A stretch of DNA of 64,000 bases from Gambelia wislizenii. Taxonomy: Eukaryota; Chordata; Lepidosauria; Squamata; Crotaphytidae. A program made the position numbers and the translations under genes. Location of the stretch: the NCBI GenBank assembly GCA_030847615.1, contig JAUMIR010000003.1, forward strand, positions 61,179,001 through 61,243,000, written 5' to 3'. Under the pieces are notes generated by a model. That model did not search any database. It was not told the DNA's origin and saw nothing but the letters and a program-made list of their open reading frames with translations. Of the stretch, positions 1 through 10,518 are shown one piece after another (the stretch's first letter is position 1; each line of letters begins with the position of its first letter).

Positions 1-1084
1 GAAAATGTTGTTCCATCCATTCTTGGTGCAAGTCATCCATGAAGACAACCAAAGCACCCCCCCGCTCTCTGCCACAAACAGGCCCAGAGCCAGATTGAAA
101 TGTATCTAGATATTCTACCTCATCCACAAACAAGGCATGTTGGAGTCCTGCCTTGCTTAAAAAGGCATTGATTATTCCTTTGCCCATGCATTCAGTCTAA
201 TTCAGGGCAAAGATCTAACATACAAATGGTGGCAATCACAAATCCAAGGATCTGGATCACATACACATCTGCACAATATCCTTAAGCTGTAAAGTTGTAG
301 TCCCAAACATCTGGAAGGAGCCAGGTTGGGCAGGTCTGGTCTAAAATATCATTCAGAAGTCATACCAGGGTGGGTGGAGACGCATGGAAAGTGTGGAATC
401 ATTTAGGATGGAAATATTCAACATGCCATTGCTGGTCAAACTTTATTTTTAATTGCTGTTCTTCTTGTATTGCAACAATATCATATTCATTTAAAAGATT
501 GCAGGTACTTAAGCTTGGAAAAGGACCACGTTTTTAGAAAAATATTTGGTGTAACATCTTCCCATTATTTATCATAATGTTTGCTCTGCTTTCTCTCAGT
601 GACATGGTTACAGGTCCATATTTAATTGGCTGTGTGTTGGCCCACTTGTTTCTAGAGAGAAATGTACCCTTTTAAAAGTAAAACATGTTCATTCATTGAT
701 GAATAACTGTCCAAAGTATCAGAAAACTTAGTTTCCACAACAAAGTACAGAACTGAAATCTGGCTTATAAATAGCAAAGAGTAACATACTTATTAGAACA
801 TACAGGTGATTTTGGTATGTAACGCTAGAAATGGTCTACACAAAATATTTTTCATAGTACCATCCCACTCTCCAGTGGAGAGTGAGGCATAATAGAGAGT
901 TGTGGAAGATGAAAAGATATGAGTGATGTGTGAGCACACTGGTATGTGTGCATGTGTGTGTGTTTCATTCATTAGGATAAAAACCTATTTATCCTTTCAG
1001 CATGCAAACTGGATTTACTGTGTAGAATGCGAAGTCCCCTAAAAAGTATTTTAGATATCATTGGACTTAAATGGGATCTAGAAG
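1..1084. other. No feature recognised
   Basis: AT-rich sequence without a recognisable exon, RNA gene or repeat, apart from a short TG-rich run near 948-964. It lies upstream of the first visible GPC5 exon and is therefore probably intron of that gene. This is inference. Confidence 0.4.
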
Positions 1085-1345
1085 TGACTATATACCCAGA
1101 TCAATATATAGATATAGACTGCAGTAACCACATTACCATTGCATTAATCCCCCATGCAAGTTAAGTGATGATCAAAATTCTACAACAAAGATTTCTACCA
1201 TATAGAGAGCAAGAAATGCCAAATGTCCACGCTGGGTTTAGGAAGGGAAAAGGCTTTAGAGATCATATTGCAAACATATGTTGGATAATGAAACACACCA
1301 CAGAGTTTCAAGGGCGGAGGGATCAGCCTGGGTTTTATAGACTAC
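1085..1345 (+). mobile_element. BovB (RTE) LINE remnant, reverse transcriptase part
   Basis: The + strand translates from 1165 to a degraded piece of the BovB reverse transcriptase. The segment PNVHAGFRKGKGFRDHIANI is the conserved BovB stretch just before RT motif A. Similarity extends upstream at DNA level to about 1085 and fades where the next conserved block, FIDYAKAFD, would be expected. BovB is an RTE-clade retrotransposon that is abundant in squamates. The piece has no start, no catalytic motif and no long frame, so it is dead. A second BovB remnant lies on the other strand at 59899-60160. Confidence 0.8.
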
Positions 1346-1809
1346 AGCAAAGCCTTTTATTTGTTCTTATATATGAGTATGAAATACAGTAGTTGAATAC
1401 TTAAATTCCTAATATCTTTGATATTCAAATAAAAAGATGTTCAGATAAATAGATTTCAAAGAAGCATCTTCAGGAATGGTTATCACATGAAGAAAACCAG
1501 TTTTCCTATTGTTTCATTAAGGTACAAAGAAGGGGAACCACCTTGCAACACTGATACAGTGGGTTTGTTCAGACACAATAATCTTGGTGTAATAAACTCA
1601 CCACTTTCTTTCTATCATATAACAGAAAACATCTATGGTTTGTTAAAATACAGTTTTCTGTTGCATCTGAACTGGGAAATTGGGTTTAATGTCTGTCTGC
1701 AACTCAATCTACAGGATAATCCTGGTTTCCTAGCTTGCTTTGTAGTTGGAAAAAAAAAACACCAAAAAACCCCCAACAATGGTGGTGGGAGTACAAAGGT
1801 ACAATGAAT
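1346..1809. other. No feature recognised
   Basis: AT-rich sequence with an A/C-rich run at 1750-1775. No exon or known repeat was recognised. Confidence 0.35.
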
Positions 1810-2372
1810 AAGGTGGAAAGAATATTTTATGACATTCAAAAATTATCAAAAACATATTTTTTCAAGTGTTGAGACACCCTGATGGGAAGAATCCTGGACT
1901 GACAAGATTCTTCACAATTTGTGACTTATTCTGTGCAAAATTTACATGTGGTTATTTTGCAAAGAAAATTGTATTTTCTGTACAGGAAACATTATAATTT
2001 TCTGTGAAAATGATATTTGTATACAGAAATATTATTTCTGGTACTTGGGAAATGCTGTACTTGGGAACTTATTCTGTTCAAAATTTGCATGTGATGATTT
2101 GCATAGAAAACAGCATTTTGTGCATAGGAAATAACATTTTTTTCTGAAGAAAATAATATTTCTATTCAGGAATATTATTTTCTGTACAGAAAATATTGGT
2201 ATTGAAAATGACAATATCTGTTGAAACCAACCACATATGAATTTTGCACAGAATAAGTCACAAATTGCACATAGGATTCAGTAACTGTAGTTTTTGAAGA
2301 CTTTGTGGCTATGGGAAGAAAACTGCTAAAATTACTCATTGTTTCCTTTGAGAAGAAAATTAGTGAAGAATT
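1810..2372 (+). repeat. Copy 1 of a palindrome-rich dispersed repeat
   Basis: This segment shares its ends and internal order with 26290-27330 (same strand) and 57330-57755 (opposite strand). The shared start is 'ggaaagaata', followed by 'ccctgatgggaaga', and the shared end is 'ttagtgaagaattatatccc'. The interior repeats variants of TTTTCTGTGCAGAAAA, a self-complementary word. One version at 2176-2195 is a perfect 20-nt palindrome, tattttctgtacagaaaata. It has no coding capacity. The family is not one I recognise; it may be a non-autonomous element. Confidence 0.65.
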
Positions 2373-4199
2373 ATATCCCTAACAATTATCCACAATTATT
2401 TGTACCACAGTTGATACCTGCCCCTTCAGCTGATCTTGCGAAATGGCCCTTTGCATCTGAGGGAAGTGATAGAGAAGGAAAGCACACTGATAATATATAC
2501 TCGTATAATCTACAAAAAAGCTTATTTGCTTCTCATCCAGTTTCACAATACCATGAAAAATAATGTGTTTTGCAAGCTTGGTAATTCACAGATGCATGTG
2601 CCAAATACACAATTAGAGATTTTGTTTGTTTCATTTTAGTCCAGCATTCTATAAAATTATTCAAGCATTAAGCATGCATGAAAAATAATAATAACTAAAA
2701 TTATACTAAAATTACATAAAAATCACTAGGGATCAGAGAATCATTGGGAAACAGCTCCTTAAGATGCTAAGAAGAAAAGTCTTGGCTGTCTCATTCGTGT
2801 AGTAGATCAGGCTGTAGATTGTCAAAATCATTTTAAACTGAAGAACTTGGCTTGTGGAAGTTTTCTATAAATCATGTTTAGATTAATTGCTATTTCACTC
2901 AGTTTTGTGACTGAATGTTGAAGACTTACTTGTTTGATATTTCTTATATGTGTTTTACAAGTGAAGGAGATAAAACACTTCAGTTATACTTTGATAATCA
3001 TTTTAATTTCATATAAAAGCACATGAAGTTCCAGAACATCTCTAGTCTAATGTAATTAATTTCCAAAATGACAAAATGGAAATTGAATTAAAATGGAAAT
3101 CTTTGCAATTGATTTCTTCTTATGTTAGCTTTCTAACATGTTACCTAATATTTTTGAGAGCTTTTAAAGGATTTATTGGATTGATTGCCTGTAGATTTCC
3201 CCTGATTTACTGGACTAGAGCAATTATACCCTTGGGCATAACCTTTGCTGAGTATAAATATTCAAAGCCAAATGCCATGACTAACAAGGTGGGAGCTAAT
3301 AATCAAGAATGAAAACTACTTTGTTCAGACTGTTATCTTTTTAAGCACCTTCCAATCATATGAACTTCATCTCATCACTTTTCTAGGATTTTTAAAAAAT
3401 CAACTTCACTTGGAATAGCATTGATCACTTTGAAATTTGATGATGCCTAGAAGATTTTTAAATATAGGACTCTCAAGACCTCCATGAATTCAAAAGATGG
3501 AAATTAATTTTCCATTCTTTTTTGGCTTAAGCCCTGGGATGGTGATTTTTATAATTGCAAAGGCTGCATGGTACAGTACCTCATGCATGTTAACCTTTAG
3601 AGTTAAGAAAAATCAGTGGACAAGAGCATCATCAGGACTGGTTAGGTTACACTTACAGTGAGAGTTATCAACCACTGATTGACATGACAAATAGTCAAGG
3701 CAACATATGACATCATAAAAAAGTATTGACAGAAGCTGTATCTCTTATTTCAAGTCTTTACTTTCAATTTCAGCCTTTATTATTAGTGTCAGATCTAGGC
3801 TTGATAAAGGTAGCTGAACACTGTATGTTTCATCTCTCTTTCAAATCATCACAGAGAGGTGCTACCTACTTAAGTTATGGGCTTTTCTTCACCAACTGCT
3901 TCTTTTTTTATCTGATTCCAGAGTTCCTTTACTTCAACCTAAATCTAATTGCCAGTTCCAAAAAGAAATTCATTGAATCAGTGCAGTTTGTAACTGTTGA
4001 CTTACTATGTAACTGTTGATTTACTATGTTCATCTTGATTCAGTGGGTCTGCTCTACTTAAGGCTAGCAGTTGGATTTAAGTCTCTGCCTGTTTCTGTTT
4101 TTGCAGCTCTGTCAGTTCTGCTTGTAACTGCCTTCTCCTTGCTTCATACCAGCTGTAACCCTCAGCTTGGACCCAAGGGACCTTGGCTTCTGTGGACTG
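2373..4199. other. No feature recognised
   Basis: AT-rich, apparently unique sequence, probably intron. The only structure seen is a 20-bp tandem duplication around 3990-4028 (two copies of a word beginning 'aactgttga'). No exon with splice sites was found. Confidence 0.35.
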
Positions 4200-4440
4200 G
4201 CATAATGAATCCTAGGCGGCATCTGAACTGCAGAAATAATGCTGTTTGACACCACTTTAACTGCCATGGCTCAATGCTATGGAATTCTGGGATTTGTAGT
4301 TTTGTGAGATATTTAGTCATCTCTGTCAAAGAGTTCTGGTGCCACAACAAACTACAAATCCAAGGATTCCATAGGATAGAGCCATGATAGTTAGTTCAGT
4401 GTCAAACTGGATTATTTCTGCAATGCAGATGCAGCCCTAG
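4200..4440. mobile_element. Palindromic MITE
   Basis: The two halves are imperfect inverted repeats. The left arm runs from GGCATCTGAACTGCAGAAAT to GGGATTTGTAG near 4300. The right arm starts ACTACAAATCC near 4350 and ends with GCAATGCAGATGC near 4433. There is no coding capacity. The half-element at 47495-47620 contains the same arm (tttcaaactggattatttgt) and belongs to the same family. Superfamily not assigned. Confidence 0.7.
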
Positions 4441-5107
4441 TCTTTGGCTCTAGGTCCTACTCTATTCTTGTCAGTCATCCTTCTGTCTCATCTGCATAGC
4501 ATCACCCTAATATTTTTACTTCTATACTTCTAACACCAATCTAATCCTTTCCTGTTTAATCCTGGAGTAAGATCTACTTTCCTAATTCTTTAACCTTCTC
4601 TTCTGTCATTCTGTTTCCTGAGGCCACATCCACCAAGGTCACCATCTTGGGGGTCCCCCCCACCCAATTCCTGGGACTTTCCACAGCAGTCACTATGTCT
4701 CCTGGGGCTCCACAATCAGATGATGTTGGAGATTTAGACTATATTTGCTTTGACAACTAATCAGAGAATATTTAGTTGATCCGATCTTTCATTATCTAAT
4801 CTGACTTTGAGTTTGTATTTTCAACCAGGGGGTAAAGAATGGCCCAGAGCGTCAAAGCCTACAATCTCAAGACTTCACAATCTCAAGACTTTAACTTAAA
4901 TAATAAACAATGTATTGATACAGACTGCCTGAAAATAAGGTTGTTTTCATATAACAGTGAACTTGAGGAAAGATATAGCAAATATAAAATATTATAAAGG
5001 GTCAAATAATGGCATGATAAAGCACTCTACAAAACTGGTGTATATATGTGGCATAATATATCTCTAATTGGTTTAAGAATGTGGGGTCACCAACACAATA
5101 ATCAGAG
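4441..5107. other. No feature recognised
   Basis: Unassigned sequence. A short tandem duplication of ACAATCTCAAGACTT lies at about 4860-4893. Confidence 0.35.
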
Positions 5108-5109
5108 TA

Positions 5110-5488
5110 TAGTAGGACCCCCATATCTGTGGGGGATTGGTTGTAGGAGGGCCATGGATAATGAAATCCATGGATAATAGCAAACACCCCATCACCACTG
5201 CTGCCATTGAGAGCCATCCTGGGGCAAAAGGAGAAGGAAGGGATAACTCCTCCTCCTCTCCCTTCCCCCCATCACCATTGCCACCACTGAGAACCCTGCC
5301 AGAGGAAGGGATGGGGGAACGCAATATCCTTCCTCCCCCTCCCTTCACCCCTGCCATGACTGGAGCTTTCTTGGGGGAAGGGAGGGAGAAGATGAGATCC
5401 CTCCTCCCCCCCTCCCTTCCCCCGCCATCATCAACTGCGAATAATTGAATCAGCAGTTGGCAAATCAGTGGATACAGGGGTGCTACTG
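5110..5488. mobile_element. Tigger/pogo-type MITE with internal tandem repeats
   Basis: The element is bounded by TA on each side (5108-5109 and 5489-5490). Its inverted ends are tagtaggacccccatatctg and, read inward from the right, cagtagcacccctgtatcc. Sequences of the type 'ggaccccca..tctgtgg' are typical of Tigger/pogo-derived MITEs. The core is about three imperfect units of roughly 80 bp (near 5188, 5269 and 5349). Each has a G/A-rich then C/T-rich block flanking CCATCACCA/TTG-type text. Open frames here come from repeat composition and are not genes. Confidence 0.7.
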
Positions 5489-5508
5489 TAATTTGAATAA
5501 GCATCCTA

Positions 5509-6042
5509 GGACTTTATCAGACACAAATATATGGCGTAATCACAACGCCACATAACTGTGAAGGGTATGCAGATCTGACAACGTCCCCCTTTCATAGTTA
5601 AAAACAGACCAAAACCCATTGATTTTACTTGACAGCTTAAGCCATCAATAGATCCCCCTGCTGCTTTTTTGCCAGCACTGCCAGCATGTGATGCCTCTGT
5701 CCCTTTAAATCTTGTACTTACCCCGACAATGCCCTCTCCAGCACAAACACTTCCAGCTCAGATCAGGACACCCAGGTAAGTGATGATTTTTTTTTTTAAC
5801 CTTCCCTGGGTTACTCAGGACCTTTAAAATGTGTGTGTGCTTTGTGCAACTTTAAATGTAGTTTTCTTGTTTTTATTTTTGAATTTCCCACACGATGAAA
5901 TTGCATGAGATATTGCCAGGGGCCCTTTGCCAGGAAAGGAGATATGTGCAGGGGGGGGGGGACACATTCTTTTGCCAGCATAGAAATTGATTTTTCTATG
6001 CTGGCAAAAGAACATTTTAAAACTTGTAGTCTGATAAAGTCC
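5509..6042. mobile_element. MITE with GGACTTTATCAGAC ends
   Basis: The left end reads GGACTTTATCAGAC (from 5509) and the right end is its complement GTCTGATAAAGTCC (ending 6042), with CCTAG on both sides. The interior has no coding potential and includes a run of G at about 5950-5960. The inverted pair 'ctttgccagcatagaaa' and 'tttctatgctggcaaaag' lies at 5969-6009. The elements at 44447-45065 and 46270-46600 have similar ends. Confidence 0.65.
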
Positions 6043-6661
6043 CTAGACCTGTATCTTCACCCAGCCCAAGTCATAAACATCCTCACTATTTTAGACTCTT
6101 GACCCATGATAGATAAAGTTCATATCTATCAGTTAAGTACAGTGGGCTGCAGATCCTTTACTCTCTATCAGAGGACGCCAACACAGAAGGCTGAAGGAGC
6201 CAGTTGTCTCCAGCCAAACCATATGGGGCAGTGGAAATGCAAAATAACCAAAGGTTTCGCACAAAACAGTGAAAAGAAGTAGTCCATGGTATTCAAATCC
6301 ACCCTTGGAATTAGTATCGCCTGAGGTGTCAGTGTTGTTGACTATTGCCAGAGGTTTGAGGTGGGTGAAGTGTTGGTTTAATAATTTACTGCAGAATATA
6401 GAGCTGCATGCATTCATTGACAGGCAGCAGCAAAACTACATGGCTAGTGATAGACAAATCTGTTCATTCTCCTTTCTCCCACACTGATTATTTTTAAAAA
6501 ATGTATTTTTCCTATTAGATTTATGAAGTAATTCACAGGCTTGTGGAAGTTCTTCTAAAAAATGAAACAAATGTAGCGCAGTAGCCATATTCAAAATGTT
6601 ACAGCTGTTCCCAGTTTGAGAAGATCACATTGTGACTACTTGCCATGTTGTATATTGTATG
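6043..6661. other. No feature recognised
   Basis: Unassigned, apparently unique sequence between two MITEs. Confidence 0.35.
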
Positions 6662-6889
6662 TACAGTTGTCCCTCCACATTCGCGAACTTGACATTCGCG
6701 GTTTCGGTTATTCGCGGTTTTGGGAGGGCCCCCCCCGGGCCCCCCCAAAACCGCGACACGGGGCCTCCAGAGGCCCCGTGAAAGACATAGAGGGAGCGGG
6801 GAGGCCCAGGGAGGCATCCACAGGGCCCCCGGAGGCGCTCCGGAGGCCCCATGAAGGCCTGGGGACGGGGTGGGGAGGGCTGGGGAGGC

Positions 6890-8424
6890 GATCCTGGGGC
6901 CTCCGGAGACGCTCCGGAGGCCCCAGGAAGGCTTGGGGACGGGGTGGGGAAGGCTGGGGAGGCGATCCTGGGGCCGCCGGAGACTCTCCGGAGGCCCCAG
7001 GAAGGCATGGGGACGCGGTGGGGAGGGCTGGGGAGGTGATCCTGGGGCCTCCGGAGACGCTCCGGAGGCCCCAGGAAGGCCTGGGGAGGGCTGGGGAGGC
7101 GATCCTGGGGCCTCCGGAGCGTCTCCGGAGGCACCAGGAAGGCTTGGGGACGGGGTGGGGAGGGCTGGGGAGGCGATCCTGGGGCCTCCGGAGATGCTCC
7201 GGAGGCCCCAGGAAGGCCTGGGGACGGGGTGGGGAGGGCTGGGGAGGCGATCCTGGGGCCTCCGGAGACGCTCCGGAGGCCCCAGGAAGGCCTGGGGACG
7301 CGGTGGGGAGGGCTGGGGAGGCGATCCTGGGGCCTCCGGAGATGCTCCGGAGGCCCCAGGAAGGCCTGGGGACGCGGTGGGGAGGGCTGGGGAGGCGATC
7401 CTCGGGCCTCCGGAGACGCTCCGGAGGCCCCAGGAAGGCCTGGGGACGGGGTGGGGAGGCGATCCTGGGGCCTCCGGAGACGCTCCGGAGGCCCCAGGAA
7501 GGCCTGGGGAAGGGGTGGGGAGGGCTGGGGAGGTGATCCTGGGGCCTCCGGAGACGCTCCGGAGGCCCCAGGAAGGCCTGGGGATGGGGTGGGGAGGGCT
7601 GGGGAGGCGATCCTGGGGCCTCCGGAGACGCTCCGGAGGCCCCAGGAAGGCTTGGGGACGGGGTGGGGAAGGCTGGGGAGGCGATCCTGGGGCCTCCGGA
7701 GACGCTCCGGAGGCCCCAGGAAGGCATGGGGACGCGGTGGGGAGGGCTGGGGAGGCGATCCTGGGGCCTCCGGAGACGCTCCGGAGGCCCCAGGAAGGCC
7801 TGGGGAGGGCTGGGGAGGCGATCCTGGGGCCTCCGGAGCGTCTCCGGAGGCACCAGGAAGGCTTGGGGACGGGGTGGGGAGGGCTGGGGAGGCGATCCTG
7901 GGGCCTCCGGAGATGCTCCGGAGGCCCCAGGAAGGCCTGGGGACGGGGTGGGGAGGGCTGGGGAGGCGATCCTGGGGCCTCCGGAGACGCTCCGGAGGCC
8001 CCAGGAAGGCCTGGGGACGCGGTGGGGAGGGCTGGGGAGGCGATCCTGGGGCCTCCGGAGATGCTCCGGAGGCCCCAGGAAGGCCTGGGGACGCGGTGGG
8101 GAGGGCTGGGGAGGCGATCCTCGGGCCTCCGGAGACGCTCCGGAGGCCCCAGGAAGGCCTGGGGACGGGGTGGGGAGGCGATCCTGGGGCCTCCGGAGAC
8201 GCTCCGGAGGCCCCAGGAAGGCCTGGGGAAGGGGTGGGGAGGGCTGGGGAGGTGATCCTGGGGCCTCCGGAGACGCTCCGGAGGCCCCAGGAAGGCCTGG
8301 GGATGGGGTGGGGAGGGCTGGGGAGGCGATCCTGGGGCCTCCGGAGACGCTCCGGAGGCCCCAGAAAGGCCTGGGGACGGGGTGGGGAGGGCTGGGGAGG
8401 CGATCCTGGGGCCTCCGGAGACGT
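6890..8424. repeat. 74-bp minisatellite, about 22 units
   Basis: Units begin at GATCCTGGGG at 6890, 6964, 7038, 7101, 7175, 7249, 7323, 7397, 7461, 7535, 7609, 7683 and so on to 8402. The usual period is 74 bp, with shorter 63-64 bp units that lost about 10 bp of the G-rich part. Each unit holds CCTGGGGCCTCCGGAG, then ACG, then the exact complement, so a 16-bp stem with a 3-nt loop is possible. This is followed by G tracts (GGGGACGGGGTGGGGAGGG and more). The blocks 6964-7682 and 7683-8401 are two copies of one 719-bp, ten-unit arrangement. CpG sites are largely intact. Confidence 0.93.
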
Positions 8425-8880
8425 GAAGGCCTGGGGAGGGCGGGAGGAAGGGCCGGGGAGACCTCCGCGGGGCCTAGCAAGGCCCCACGAAGGCCTGGGG
8501 AGGGCGGGAGGGAGGGCCGGGGAGGCCTCCGCGGGGCCTAGGAAGGCCCCGCGAAGGCCTGGGGAGGGAGGGAGGAAGGGCCGGGGAGACCTCCGCGGGG
8601 CCTAGCACGGCCCCGCAAAGGCCTGGGGAGGGAGGGAGGGAGGGCCGGGGAGACCTCCGCGGGTCCTAGCAAGGCCCCGCAAAGGCCTGGGGAGGGAGGG
8701 AGGGAGGGCCGGGGAGGCCTCTGCGGGGCCTCGGAAGGCCCCGCGAAGGCTTGGGGAGGGAGGGAGGGAGGGCCTTGGAGACCTCCGCGGGGCCTAGCAA
8801 GGCCCCGCGAAGGCCTGGGGAGGGAGGGAGGGAGGGCCGGGGAGACCTTCAGGGGCCTAGGAAGGCTCCGCGAAGGCCTG
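8425..8880. repeat. 64-bp minisatellite, about 7 units
   Basis: A second array directly abuts the 74-bp one. Units begin near 8425, 8489, 8553, 8617, 8681, 8745, 8809 and 8872. The unit has a GCGGGGCCT stem, a 4-nt loop and AGGCCCCGC, followed by GGGGAGGGAGGGAGGG. It shares AAGGCCTGGGGAGGG with the 74-bp unit and may have arisen from it. Confidence 0.88.
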
Positions 8881-8976
8881 GGGAGGGAGGGGGGAGGGGT
8901 GTCGCTATTCGCGGTTTTTTCACATTCGCGGGGGTCCGCGGAACGGAACCCCCGCGAATGTGAAGGGACGACTGTA

Positions 8977-9140
8977 TATTGTATACAATACAATATACAT
9001 ATACAATCACACAAATACATGCATGGGATTGGCTTGATACTCATCCCTGTTTTCCAACCCAGATAAATTCACTATATCTGGTACTTAAATCCTGTAAACC
9101 CCATGTTTCACATGTGGTCAAGACCTTTTAAAGACACTAT
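8977..9140. other. No feature recognised
   Basis: Short unassigned spacer with an AT/CA-rich start (about 8976-9016). Confidence 0.35.
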
Positions 9141-9790
9141 GGACTTGTCTATATGAAGCAATAAAATGTGGACTGATGTGTACTAATGCCAATTCACAGC
9201 AGATTTCGTTTGTCTCCACAGGTTGTTTTTTTTAATTGCAGGCATGCGAAGCCATACATGTTTGTTGTTCAAATGGGCATGCCTGTGAATCAAGATGGTG
9301 GGTGTGAGTGAATTACTCATATTTTTATTGTCACCAGTTGCCACTGCCAAACAGTTTTTTAAAAAAGCAAATCCAAGGTGCAGAAATGCAATCTTCCATT
9401 TAAATAAACAGAAAAAAAGTGGGGGAGACTGTTTCACTGCCTCATTGCACAATCAATATGGCAAAAATCCAACATGGTGGTTCCGGGCACGTGCCTTGCC
9501 AGCAAGCTCCTCCCCCTGTGCATGTCCAACCAATCAGCTTTCCACTTCCACTTTTATTGGGAATGTGCAGCAAAGCAAATTGGTTGTTCCAATTAGTGGG
9601 AATGCACATTTCGTTCAGAATTTTTTAAAAAAAAAATAAAGGAAAAGCCATGAAGTCTTTTCCCGCAGAATATTTGGAGTTTCTGTCCTCCTCTCCTTCT
9701 GAATACACCAAAATGATGTGGGGTCCCATTGGGACAATAGGTATTCTCCTCAAATTCTATGAGGAGTATTTTTACCATATAGACAACCCC
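9141..9790 (+). mobile_element. TIR element, copy on + strand
   Basis: The ends are inverted relatives: ggacttgtctatatg on the left and catatagacaacccc on the right. The interior matches the reverse complement of about 46960-47430. Shared blocks are 'caagatggtg...gtgaattact' and 'ccaatcagcttt..cacttcc..cctattgg'. No coding capacity. Superfamily not assigned; the boundaries are approximate. Confidence 0.55.
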
Positions 9791-9844
9791 TAAGAGGACT
9801 GGAACAGAATATTCATCTGAGGCCTTTTCCTTGAGATCATTATG

Positions 9845-10065
9845 TTTTTGTGATTAGACTGTTGGATTGTCATGCTTGAAATCCTGAATTCTAGTCCTTA
9901 CTTAGCCATAAAGTGACTTTGGGCCAACCACTAACTCTTAGTCTTTACCTTCCTCACAGATTTGTTCTGAGGATAAAGTGGAAAGGAGGAAGAGTGTTAT
10001 ATAAGCCACTTTGGGTGCTTTGGAGGAAGAAAGGAGGAATAAAAATATAACAACAACAAATGAAT
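9845..10065 (+). mobile_element. tRNA-derived SINE
   Basis: It reads like a tRNA-derived SINE. A degraded head contains 'gactgttggattgtcatg' and 'gaattctagtcc' (box B-like). The body 'gtgactttgggccaacca' and the tail 'ataagccactttgggtgc' are followed by a simple AACAAC end. The tail type resembles L2/CR1-mobilised SINEs of lizards. It is old and lies just upstream of a GPC5 exon. Confidence 0.65.
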
Positions 10066-10384
10066 GTGGTTTAGGCTGGCTTCCTACTAATTAGCACTGC
10101 CTGTGGCTGTAGCAGTCTTACTCATGCTCTTATGACAGAAGGACACTGCCAGTAGTAGAGTTTATGTTGTGATTTTTTCCACATTAGATATATAGAGTTC
10201 AAGTTAGTGGGATTCTGAATGAAATGACAATGTAGCAATGCCAATGTTGATGTGGCCCTCTCTATATGTAAACCTCCCACGTAAGGCCCAGGGAGCTTTT
10301 TCTCAGTGATCCCCTTTTAAAAAGCCCTAAACTATGTTTTTAACCTATAGGTTTTTTTCCTCTCCCTCTCTTTTCTTGCTACAG

Positions 10385-10518
10385 GTAGATAAAGTGTGTG
10401 GACAGCCTGAAGAGAAGAATGTGAAACCTTTACCAGACAACATAGTTCATGCAAAGGAAATAAGTGAGACACCATCTCTCACAATGGGACATTCGGCTTC
10501 TCTGAGCAATAAAAGGAG
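10385..10518 (+). CDS. GPC5: Glypican-5 exon (K-V-C-G to R-R region)
   Basis: Internal coding exon of a glypican, a GPI-anchored heparan sulfate proteoglycan at the cell surface that modulates Wnt, Hedgehog and FGF signalling. A pyrimidine tract and TTGCTACAG precede it and AG|GTAACC follows it. The 134 nt give 44 codons plus two bases, starting V-D-K-V-C-G-Q-P and ending S-L-S-N-K-R. From memory, human GPC5 has K-V-C-G followed at the same spacing by L-A-N-R-R-K-E-F-I, and here there are also 44 residues from the Cys to E-F-I once the exon at 17246 is joined. The Cys is one of the conserved glypican cysteines. The first exon base is phase 0 and the end is phase 2. The middle of the exon is poorly conserved, as in other glypicans. 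GPC3 is the main alternative; K-V-C-G favours GPC5. Confidence 0.82.

Larger units (their letters stand above)
6664..8974. mobile_element. Tigger/pogo-type MITE carrying a minisatellite core
   Basis: TA dinucleotides at 6662-6663 and 8975-8976 flank inverted ends: cagttgtccctccacattcg on the left and, read from the right, cagtcgtcccttcacattcg. These ends match the small MITE at 14615-14845, which is only 231 bp long and also has TA on both sides. About 2.2 kb of G-rich tandem repeat fills the interior here, leaving only about 160 bp of ordinary element sequence on the left and about 90 bp on the right. The long frames on both strands (up to about 590 codons) come from repeat composition with few stops and have no domain. 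I do not call them genes. Confidence 0.85.

Noticed and set aside
5073..5504. 143-codon minus-strand frame
   Set aside because: It lies within a TA-flanked MITE and its G/P-rich repeats follow the DNA repeat units.
6616..8605. Very long open frames (up to about 590 codons) on both strands with P/G/R-rich repeats
   Set aside because: They are the 74-bp and 64-bp tandem repeats read in several frames. The units contain few stops by composition, all frames look alike, and there is no domain or splice context.
6890..8880. CRISPR-like array
   Set aside because: Units are contiguous tandem copies with no unique spacers, inside a eukaryotic MITE.
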